Of a stretch of 64,000 nt of DNA, positions 20,897-28,617 are shown piece after piece (positions within the stretch are counted from its first letter, which is position 1; the number at the start of each line of letters is the position of its first letter). The notes below the pieces were generated by a model. That model saw only the letters and a list, made by a program, of their open reading frames with translations, was not told the origin of the DNA and searched no databases. Both the position numbers and the translations under genes were made by a program. Source of the stretch: Aphrophora alni (taxonomy: Eukaryota > Arthropoda > Insecta > Hemiptera > Aphrophoridae); contig OY740768.1 in the NCBI GenBank assembly GCA_963513935.1, positions 48,196,089 to 48,260,088 of the forward strand. Direction: 5' to 3'.

Positions 20897-23288
20897 AACA
20901 CATTATTGTAACAGCTTATAGGCTGTGGATTGGTAAAAGTAGGACACTTATAGGTTAACTATCTTAACACATTATATAACTATATAACACATTATATATA
21001 TATATATATATATATATAACACATTATTGTAACAGCTGATTGGCTGTGGATGGGTAAAAGTAGGACACTTTAGGTTAACTATCTTAACACATTATATAAA
21101 TATATAACACATTATATATATATAACACATTAATTGACCAGCTGATTGGCTGTGGATGAGCAAAGGTAGGAAACTTTAGGTTAACTATCTTAACACATTA
21201 TATAATAACACATTATTGTAACAGCTGATTGGCTGTGGATGGGTAAAAGTAGGACGCTTATAGGTTAGGTTAATAGGCAAAAGTAGGAATTAAGTCTAGG
21301 TTAACAATATTTTAACACGATACTTAAACACATGTGCTACACCCTGGTAGACAACGGAGGAAACTACGTTTAACACATTATACACATTAAATGTACCTAG
21401 GCCGTGGTGGGCAAAAGTAGGAAACTCTAATAGGTTAACTATCTTAACACATTATATAACACATTATATAAATATATAACACATTATTGTAACAGCTGAT
21501 TGGCTGTGGATGTTCAAAAGTAGGAAACTTGTGGTAAACATAGGCAAAAGTAGGAAACTTTAGGTTAGGTTAACTATCTTAACACATTATATAACTATAT
21601 AACACATTATATAAATATATAACACATTACATATATATATATAACACATTATTGTACCAGCTGTTACAAGTAGGCTGTGGTGAACATAGGCAAAAGTGGG
21701 AAACTTATAGGTTAGGTTAACTATCTTAACACATTATATACATATATAACACATTATATAAATATATAACACATTAATTGTACCAGCTGATTCAAGTAGG
21801 CTGTGGTGAACATAGGCAAAAGTAGGAAACTTATAGGTTAGGTTAACTATCTCAACACATTATATAACACATTATATAAATACACATTGATTGTACCAAC
21901 TGTTACAAGTAGGCTGTGGTGAACATAGGTAAAAACTTTTCATACATAGGTTGGATTAACTATCTTAACACATTATATACATATATAACACATTATATAA
22001 ATATATAACACATTATTGTACCAGCTGTTACAAGTAGGCTGTGGTGAACATAGGCAATAGTAGGAAACTTATAGGTTAGGTTAACTATCTTAACACATTA
22101 TATACATATATAACACATTATATAAATATATAACACATTAATTGTACCAACTGTTACAAGTAGGCTGTGGTGAACATAGGTAAAAACTTTTCATACATAG
22201 GTTAGATTAACTATCTTAACACATTATATACATATATAACACATTATATAAATATATAACACATTACATATATATATAACACATTATTGTACCAGCTGTT
22301 ACAAGTAGGCTGTGGTGAACATAGGCAAAAGTGGGAAACTTATAGGTTAGGTTAACTATCTTAACACATTATATACATATTTAACACATTATATAAATAT
22401 ATAACACATTAATTGTACCAGCTGATTCAAGTAGGCTGTGGTGAACATAGGCAAAAGTAGGAAACTTATAGGTTAGGTTAACTATCTCAACACATTATAT
22501 AAATGTATAACACATTATATATATATATATATAACACATTATTGTAACAGCTGATTGGCTGTTGTGGATGGGTAAAAGTAGGAAACTTATAGGTTAGGTT
22601 AACTATCTTAACACATTATATAACGCATTATATAAATATATATAACACATTATATATATATATAACACATTAATTGTACCAGCTGATTGGCTGTGGATGG
22701 GCAAAGGTAGGAAACTTTAGGTTAACTATCTTAACACATTATATAAATATATAACACATTATATATATAACACATTATTGTAACAGCTGATAGGCTGTGG
22801 TAGGCAAAAGTAGGAAACTTATAGGTTAGGTTAACACAAGCACATTAAATTTGGACACTACTATTTGTTGTCAGAGTAACCTAGAGGTACGACTCAGAAC
22901 CCATACCGTAAGACGTACGCGAGTTTTTCGCGGTCGCGAAAAACTCGGTAAGTCTTACGGTAAGGGGTTCGTGTCCGAACTTCTACGAAATGTTCTGGCG
23001 TTCGGTTACAACATGGCGGCACTGCGTTAATTATCCGACTTGTAATACTATGGGGTTAGGTTAACTATCTTAACACATTATATAAATATATAACACATTA
23101 TTGTAACAGCTGATTGGCTGTGGATGGGCAAAGGTGGGAAACTTTAGGTTAACTATCTTAACACATTATATACTTATATAACACATTATTGTAACAGCTG
23201 ATAGGCTGTGGATGGGCAAAAGTAGGACACTTATAGGTTAGGTTAACTATCTTAACACATTATATATATATATATAACACATTATTGC
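20214..23288 (-). repeat. AT-rich satellite array, right copy
   Basis: Mirror of the left AT-rich satellite, including the higher-order block (about 20386-21433), the CAGCTG-bearing units and the non-satellite insert at about 22854-23052. Confidence 0.9.
22897..22970 (-). repeat. 74-bp near-perfect hairpin, right copy
   Basis: Mirror of the left-arm hairpin, with the core CGAGTTTTTCGCG and its complement CGCGAAAAACTCG. Confidence 0.8.
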
Positions 23289-23342
23289 GGTTACAACATG
23301 GCGGCTTATATACTGCGTTAATTATCCGACTTGTAATACTAT

Positions 23343-23412
23343 GCACGATAGCTCAGTCGGTAGCGTGTCCGCCTTCAAATCCAAACTTCACAGGTTCGAA
23401 TCCCACCGGTAT
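23343..23412 (+). pseudogene. tRNA-like sequence (pol III box A and box B), right copy
   Basis: Box A TAGCTCAGTCGG at 23349-23360 and box B GGTTCGAATCC at 23393-23403. The stems are degenerate, so a SINE head or pol III promoter relic is more likely than a tRNA. The anticodon loop is ambiguous (around TTCAAAT). An A-run follows box B at about 23413; no T4 terminator was noticed within 40 bp. Confidence 0.65.
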
Positions 23413-23481
23413 TAAAAAAGTTAAGTGTATGACGTCATGTGTGTATGGCGTCTTGTGTGTGTCTCGACAACAATACGTCAC

Positions 23482-24081
23482 AGGTGGGGGGACCAATGGG
23501 GGAAGGGAAGGGGCCTAAAGGGGAGGGGCGTACAGGGGAGGGGCATGGGGAGGGGTGGGAGGAGGTGGGGGACCAATGGGGGAAGGGAAAGGGGCCTAAG
23601 GGGGAGGGGCCTACAGGGGAGGGGCAGGGGGAGGGGTGGGGGGACCAATGGGGGAAGGGGCCTAAAGGGGAGGGGCAAGGGGGAGGGGCCTACAGGGAAG
23701 GGGCAAAGGGGGGAGGGGTGGGGGGACCAATGGGGGAAGGGGCCTAAAGGGGAGGGGCAAGGGGGAGGGGCCTACAGGGAAGGGGCAAAGGGGGGAGGGG
23801 TGGGGGGACCAATGGGGGATGGGCCTAAAGGGGAGGGGCAAGGGGGAGGGGCCTACAGGGAAGGGGCAAAGGGGGGAGGGGTGGGGGGACCAATGGGGGA
23901 AGGGGCCTAAAGGGGAGGGGCAAGGGGGAGGGGCAAATGGGGGAGGGGCAAGGGAAGGGGGGAGGGGTGGGGCAAGGGGGAGGGGCAAAGGGGGGGGGGC
24001 CTACAGGGAAGGGGCAAAGGGGGAGGGGCAAAGGGGGAGGGGGGAGGGTTGGGGGGAGGGGTGGGGGTACCCCCACCATCA
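23482..24081 (-). repeat. GC-rich ~82-bp minisatellite, right copy
   Basis: Mirror of the left minisatellite and G-rich on the plus strand. One homopolymer run near 23990-23999 has 10 G, against 9 C in the left arm; this is the only length difference between the arms that I found. Confidence 0.9.
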
Positions 24082-24121
24082 TCAGCCGCCATGTTGGATC
24101 CCAAGTATCCCAATCTCTACT

Positions 24122-24127
24122 TATTCC
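24122..24127. repeat. Target-site duplication, right copy (TATTCC)
   Basis: Same hexamer and orientation as at 12968-12973, directly after the terminal CTCTACT of the right arm. Confidence 0.8.
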
Positions 24128-24635
24128 CACACAATATCTGTTTGTGAAATCATTGGTTTTAATATATTTTGCTTCTATTCGTGATTACAATAGTACAGTA
24201 AAATTTGGTATGCAGAACAAGGAGTTGTATTATGTCTACACTAACTGAAATTATTGTTAATTAAAATCATATAATTGTTAAAATATTTCTACATTTATTA
24301 CATTTTGATATATGTGAAAAATACGTTAACTTTAGTTCTTTTAAAAATATACTGTTTAATATTATTGATACTATTTTATGAATTACTCTTGTAAATTACT
24401 CGTGAATTACTGGGTGTCCCGCCTAAAATGTTACAACAGCTAACTTTTCAATTATAAATATGATAGAGTACTTTAATTAGGAACATTCCTTTCTTTTCAA
24501 AGAAGTTTAAAAATCCATTTTATAAAATGTTAAAATTTTCCACCATTTTCCAGTATGGCGGCTAACTTCTAACCCTGTGTTTTTTTTTTTTTAGATGTAA
24601 AACTATATTATAAGAATGTATTTTTTTATCTTAGG

Positions 24636-24636
<1 letters not shown>

Positions 24637-24688
<52 letters not shown>
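24637..24688. repeat. (TA)n microsatellite, about 26 units
   Basis: An uninterrupted TA dinucleotide tract between two diverged copies of the interspersed repeat. Confidence 0.9.
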
Positions 24689-24689
<1 letters not shown>

Positions 24690-24801
24690 CCCTTTAAAAA
24701 TTACAGGCACTTAAAGTTCAGAAAATTAAACGTTTGACAGGCCTACAAATAACTGATTTCGCATTTAACATGTTACAATAGCTAACTTTTGAACCGTTGG
24801 T

Positions 24802-24905
24802 GGTACAATTAAGTTTAATGGGAAACTCTCATTTTGTTTAAGCTCTTAAATGTCATAAAAATCAATTTTGAAAAAAAGTGGTAAGTTTCATTAAAAATAT
24901 GGATT
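24802..24905 (+). repeat. Inverted repeat flanking piggyBac, left copy
   Basis: About 104 bp, from GTACAATTAAGTTTAATGGG to AATATGGATTT. It aligns, with substitutions and small indels, to the reverse complement of 27888-27995; the shared core is ATCAATTTTGAAAAAA followed by an AGT-TTATTAAAAAT stretch. It belongs to older DNA interrupted by the piggyBac insertion. Confidence 0.6.
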
Positions 24906-25075
24906 TTTTTTTTTTAAATTGGTAACCCCCAGTCTGTATTATGGAAAGTTATTCTTTGGTCAGATATAACTTTTTTTTTTAAATTGGCAATTTCCCACAA
25001 TTTCTATTAATAACAGAGATGGGGAAAATTTGCTGTATTTGTTTATTAGTTTCATGTCCTGTATTTACCACACAA

Positions 25076-25079
25076 TTAA
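25076..25079. repeat. TTAA target-site duplication, left
   Basis: TTAA immediately before the terminal CCC of the piggyBac element. Matched by TTAA at 27842-27845. Confidence 0.92.
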
Positions 25080-25098
25080 CCCTCCGGTAGGCGCGCGG
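25080..25098 (+). repeat. piggyBac terminal inverted repeat, left
   Basis: CCCTCCGGTAGGCGCGCGG. CCC at the tip next to TTAA is the family hallmark. It differs from the right end at one position (G versus A). Confidence 0.92.
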
Positions 25099-25123
25099 TT
25101 GCCCAAAACGTGGTTAGGCGCGC

Positions 25124-25141
25124 GGGGTACAGCTGTACCCC
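25124..25141. promoter_or_regulatory. Subterminal 18-bp perfect palindrome
   Basis: GGGGTACAGCTGTACCCC is its own reverse complement and is preceded by AGGCGCGC, the same octamer found in the terminal repeat. Related copies lie at 27636-27653 and 27807-27824. Probably a transposase or host-factor binding site; this is inference from repetition and symmetry. Confidence 0.6.
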
Positions 25142-25843
25142 AAGATATATATATATTGATTTATCATCCTGTTTGTTAATATTTTATTTAAATAACATCA
25201 ATAAGTCGTGCATAGACTACTTCTGAACTATTATATGTGATTATGGCTTAAATAAAAAAACTATCTATGACCATAATGTACATAGTTTGTAAATGTGATC
25301 TTTCGTGAATTTTTGTCTAAAGTTTTGTTCAATGTTTAGGCTTTTGAAACTTTTTTTTTTATCAAGGTAACAAATAATTACAAACAATGATTTTCATTGA
25401 CAATTTTATTCCTAGGCCAAATTCATAAGATTTACATTAATTGTTTTATTGGATATACGTAATAAACTGATATACACAACACATTGTCACATTTCAGCTG
25501 TACGAATTATTGGAAATAATATGCAAATTTACTTGTAAACACCTCAGATAGTATTAGCATGTCATTATTTCAAGTTAAACTCAAAACACATACAAAGTTA
25601 AAAAACAACAATGTAAATATATGTATATTGTACATTAATACACTTATAAACATTTAAGATTGACAAATTTTAGTACTACAAATACAACTGGAAATTAATA
25701 TTGTATGAATTAATTTGTATACGGTTCAGTGGTATTATCATGTCATAATAAATAAAAAATATGTAAACACAAATGATTGAATATATGTATCATAATATAG
25801 TAACTCCAAAAAATTACATGAGTGATGCATTTGTAAAACTCCT
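25142..25843 (-). other. 3' untranslated part of the piggyBac element
   Basis: About 700 bp of AT-rich DNA between the transposase stop and the left subterminal palindrome. AATAAA-like signals occur on the minus strand but I cannot single out the used one. No further open frame of note. Confidence 0.5.
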
Positions 25844-27613
25844 TTAGAAACAAGCCCTACACACAGTGAACGAATGTTCAACACATACCTTGAGAGCACA
25901 TTTGTCACAATTCTTTCTCGATTTTCGATCCTTTTTTCTTGGACACAAATAACAGCGACCAACGGCGTTGTTCTGGATGTGTTGAGGTCCATCTGGTATG
26001 ATCCCGAGAAGCTCCTTCCCTCTGTTCTTTAGTTGGACTGGTAGACTATTGATTTGACACCTTCTTTCGATCTGTGGCTTGATGAGTTCCCAGGCAACCT
26101 TTTGTATGAACTCTGTTCTCGGTAATGGTTTTGCTGTGGGGTTGTTGAACTTGTAAACACAAAGTGCGTTGATTGAAGAAATGTTCATGAGATCAAAAAA
26201 AATCACCATAGGCCATCGCCTTGTGTTTCTTGCAACGTTGTACTTTGCACACATTTGATCGAGAACATCTACGCCAATTTTGGTTTTATTGTAAAATGTT
26301 ACAATTTCAGGTTTTTGGCTTGGTCCGGTCTCATCGTCAATTTTATCGTCGTGATGCATCGTTGACAAAAGAATTACTGCCTTGTTAGGCTTTGGACAGT
26401 AAGAAACAAGCGTCTTTTTCTTGTGAAATGCAAACAGAGAAGAACTAGGTTGTCTTTCTTTGCAAGGCCTCAATTCATGGGGGACACCAACACGTGTAGA
26501 TTTAATTGTGCCAACAATCGTCAATTTCTTTTCTTGTAACAGTTTTTCAGATAATGATACAGATGTGAACCAGTTGTCAATAGTTACATTTCGATTTGTA
26601 TTTGAAATAGGTTCTACCATTCTGACTGTCACGTCCTCTGAAGAATTTGATGTCTTGTATGGACCATTTGGTTGAGTTCCAGCGTAAATTTCCAGGTTTA
26701 CTGTATACATTGTTTTCGCACACACAAGGGCAAACACCTTTATACCATACCTTGCAGGTTTTTTCGGCATATACATGCGAAACGGACATTTCCCTCGAAA
26801 TGCAACCAATTGTTCATCAACCGTACAGAATTCACTTGGAGTAAAAAAGTTCTGATAATTTTGTACGCTCAGTTCAAACAGCTCTCTGATTGGTGCTAAT
26901 CTGTCAATTTCCCTCCTTTGCTGACGATCTCTGTAGTCATCAAACCGCAGACAGCGCATGAGAAAATGAAATCTCTTTTCACTTATAGCAAGATAGCATG
27001 ATTCAACTCCTGACCCTTTGCTATTATCCCATATGTGCTTAGTTTTCTTTCTGCTACTTCCTAATGTACCGGAAAGAAACAGAATTCCAAGAAAGGCACG
27101 GATTTCTACCTCGTCAGTGTTTCTTGCATCTCTGTCTCTATGAAATTTTTCCCTGACCACGTTAATATAAATGTTAGTTGAGGTAACTATCAGTCGGATC
27201 AACGTGTCATCCATAAATAAGTTGAAACATTCAATCTCAGAAACCTTTCCTCTAGCCTCTCCTTTAGGTCCTGGAAGCCTTACAATTATGTTTTCTGCCC
27301 TGGTTCGGACATTTCTTGCTAGTGGAGAATTTTTCCTCCATTTCATAATATTTTTATCCTTATCTCTTACCAAGTATACATATGCAAGCGGAACGTCATC
27401 ACCATCGTCTTCATCCAGGTACGAAATCTCTGCATCAGGCTCATTAGGCTCTTGAACTGCTTCTTCTGTATCAGAATCATGGATCTCTTCTTCCACAATA
27501 TCTTCTTCACCATCGTCACTGTCATTTTCCACAAAGTCGTCCTCATCTGATGACTCTCCTTGAAACAGTTCATGGATAATCGAGTCATCACACAATCTTA
27601 TACGCTTCGCCAT
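25844..27613 (-). CDS. piggyBac transposase, intact, 589 aa
   Basis: Catalyses cut-and-paste transposition of its own element, in the nucleus. The N-terminus (about 1-75) is strongly acidic (Asp/Glu/Ser-rich). The DDE core (DDE_Tnp_1_7 type) carries D266 in TVDEQL, D346 in TIDNWF, and D449 and D452 in GVDVLDQM, matching the spacing of D268/D346/D447/D450 in the Trichoplusia ni enzyme. The C-terminus has a Cys/His zinc-binding domain: C554, C557, C569, C572, C577, H580, C585, C588. Length is normal for the family (about 590 aa) and no stop or frameshift is present, so it is probably functional. The start is the first Met (MAKRIRL), 14 bp inside a repeated palindromic element that may regulate it. 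No intron is needed to read the full domain set. A nearby host gene function is not implied. Confidence 0.95.
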   Translation of the reverse strand: MAKRIRLCDDSIIHELFQGESSDEDDFVENDSDDGEEDIVEEEIHDSDTEEAVQEPNEPDAEISYLDEDDGDDVPLAYVYLVRDKDKNIMKWRKNSPLARNVRTRAENIIVRLPGPKGEARGKVSEIECFNLFMDDTLIRLIVTSTNIYINVVREKFHRDRDARNTDEVEIRAFLGILFLSGTLGSSRKKTKHIWDNSKGSGVESCYLAISEKRFHFLMRCLRFDDYRDRQQRREIDRLAPIRELFELSVQNYQNFFTPSEFCTVDEQLVAFRGKCPFRMYMPKKPARYGIKVFALVCAKTMYTVNLEIYAGTQPNGPYKTSNSSEDVTVRMVEPISNTNRNVTIDNWFTSVSLSEKLLQEKKLTIVGTIKSTRVGVPHELRPCKERQPSSSLFAFHKKKTLVSYCPKPNKAVILLSTMHHDDKIDDETGPSQKPEIVTFYNKTKIGVDVLDQMCAKYNVARNTRRWPMVIFFDLMNISSINALCVYKFNNPTAKPLPRTEFIQKVAWELIKPQIERRCQINSLPVQLKNRGKELLGIIPDGPQHIQNNAVGRCYLCPRKKDRKSRKNCDKCALKVCVEHSFTVCRACF

Positions 27614-27627
27614 AACAGAACACGAAT

Positions 27628-27653
27628 AGGCGCGCGGGGTACACTTGTACCCC
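27628..27653. promoter_or_regulatory. Palindromic element just upstream of the transposase start
   Basis: AGGCGCGC followed by GGGGTACACTTGTACCCC, a near-perfect palindrome, ending 14 bp before the ATG at 27613. It is the third copy of the subterminal motif, placed in the 5' leader/promoter instead of at the tip. It could let transposase (or a host factor) that recognises the ends also modulate transposase expression; this is inference. Confidence 0.5.
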
Positions 27654-27806
27654 AGAGCGATTCAAACAAGAATAACACAGCGATCGATACTCGGTGACGT
27701 TTCGAGTCGCACTGACCTTGTAGCTCAAGAAGCGGTTTGAAGGTACTCTAGCGCTCACCTTACCCTAGCGGCAGGGTAAAAAGTTACAAAGGAAACAAAA
27801 CTGTCT

Positions 27807-27824
27807 GGGGTACAACCGTACCCC
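27807..27824. promoter_or_regulatory. Right-end copy of the 18-bp palindrome
   Basis: GGGGTACAACCGTACCCC, overlapping the inner end of the right terminal repeat. It has two mismatches to perfect symmetry. At this end the palindrome adjoins the terminal repeat directly, while at the left end 25 bp separate them, so the two ends are asymmetric, as is common in piggyBac elements. Confidence 0.55.
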
Positions 27825-27841
27825 GCGCGCCTACTGGAGGG
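27823..27841 (-). repeat. piggyBac terminal inverted repeat, right
   Basis: CCGCGCGCCTACTGGAGGG, the reverse complement of the left repeat but for one base. Confidence 0.92.
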
Positions 27842-27845
27842 TTAA
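27842..27845. repeat. TTAA target-site duplication, right
   Basis: TTAA directly after the terminal GGG of the element. Confidence 0.92.
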
Positions 27846-27887
27846 GTTAGCAATTACTAAAAGCTTGTAATATTTCAGTTTTTTAAA

Positions 27888-27995
27888 TCAAATCCCTATT
27901 TTTAATAAACTTTAGCACTTTTTTCAAAATTGATTTAAATGTTATTGTAGAGCATATAAAAATAAGGAAGGTTCCCTATTAAAACTTATTTGTAC
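27888..27995 (-). repeat. Inverted repeat flanking piggyBac, right copy
   Basis: Reverse complement of 24802-24905 with moderate divergence. The two copies face each other across the piggyBac insertion and about 0.35 kb of other sequence. Confidence 0.6.
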
Positions 27996-28529
27996 ACCCA
28001 AATTCCCCTTACTTCTGAATTAAATAATCCTACTCTTATTTATAGGTATTAAAAAGACTTGAACAATATACGCTTCTATTTAATCACTTTTGTATACGAC
28101 TATCTCTTTATAATTTAGTAGAATATCTCATGAATATGCCGTTTGGAAAAAAAGTTCCTTGAGGCTATAGAACTATAAGAATCAATATTTGTAATAATTA
28201 CATACAGTAGAACAATTTTATATTTTTATAATTTACTGTCGTGATATTTTATTATTTTCTTTCTTTCTTTTTTTATTTTTAATTATTTAATGAATAACTG
28301 TTAATTTTTTACCTTAAAAATAACGTTTATGGTTTTTAAGGTACTTTTATACTACATTTTTGTTGATACCTATATTTACACTTAAATACAATCATTAATA
28401 ATATTCTAAAATTAAATTAATTTTTATGCTGTATCAATTAATTTTATTCAGTTGTATTTTAAATTTACGTTCATTTATATTTTATTTTGATTTTTGACCA
28501 TGACTCAACTATATTTTTGTATTCTTATC

Positions 28530-28617
<88 letters not shown>

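Larger units (their letters stand above)
12974..24121. mobile_element. Giant 11.15-kb palindromic (foldback) transposable element
   Basis: Two arms (12974-18530 and 18564-24121) are reverse complements around position 18547 and are separated by 33 bp. Paired positions sum to 37094 throughout; outside a C-run near 13096 the sum is 37095 because the right arm has one extra G (9 versus 10). The only other difference I found is a substitution at 18579, next to the spacer. A 6-bp duplication (TATTCC) brackets the element and the outer flanks share no sequence, which supports insertion as a unit. Long arms built of short tandem repeats resemble Drosophila Foldback elements. A 6-bp duplication with AG…CT ends recalls Maverick/Polinton (or Dada) elements, but no gene of either is present. 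No transposase is encoded, so if mobile it is nonautonomous. The family is unrecognised. Confidence 0.8.
18564..24121 (-). repeat. Right arm of giant inverted repeat (5,558 bp)
   Basis: Mirror image of the left arm. Rare variants inside the telomere-like array are mirrored exactly: a CTGG-type variant, a GTTTAGG variant near 17811 (matched near 19272) and a TATGTAAGG variant near 17641 (matched near 19444). The arms were therefore copied from one another after the array had already degenerated, or are kept identical by gene conversion, or are an assembly duplicate. Confidence 0.9.
24128..25075. other. Noncoding flank with diverged interspersed repeat copies
   Basis: No gene. Two diverged direct copies of a segment with ATGTTACAACAGCTAACTTTT (about 24429) and ATGTTACAATAGCTAACTTTT (about 24769) occur, and a part from 24802 is matched in inverted orientation beyond the piggyBac element. 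These look like pieces of an older repeat into which piggyBac inserted. A (TA)n tract lies at 24637-24688. Confidence 0.6.
25080..27841 (-). mobile_element. Complete piggyBac-family DNA transposon (2,762 bp)
   Basis: It has all structural parts of an autonomous element: TTAA duplications on both sides; 19-bp terminal inverted repeats (CCCTCCGGTAGGCGCGCGG at the left, the complement of CCCTCCAGTAGGCGCGCGG at the right, one mismatch); an uninterrupted transposase frame on the minus strand; and subterminal palindromes. PiggyBac elements move by cut-and-paste into TTAA and excise precisely. The intact frame and near-identical ends suggest a recent insertion. It lies 952 bp from the giant foldback element. 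Confidence 0.95.

Noticed and set aside
12974..24121. A simple chromosome-end or sister-chromatid fusion
   Set aside because: A fusion would continue the palindrome into the flanks. Instead the homology stops abruptly on both sides at a TSD. Kept only as a possible origin of the element before insertion.
12974..24121. Assignment to Maverick/Polinton
   Set aside because: The 6-bp TSD and AG…CT ends fit, but no integrase, polymerase B, ATPase or capsid gene is present and the arms are far longer than usual. Mentioned only as an analogy.
26460..27591. Six smaller open frames inside the piggyBac transposase
   Set aside because: They overlap the intact 589-aa transposase in other frames and lack domains.
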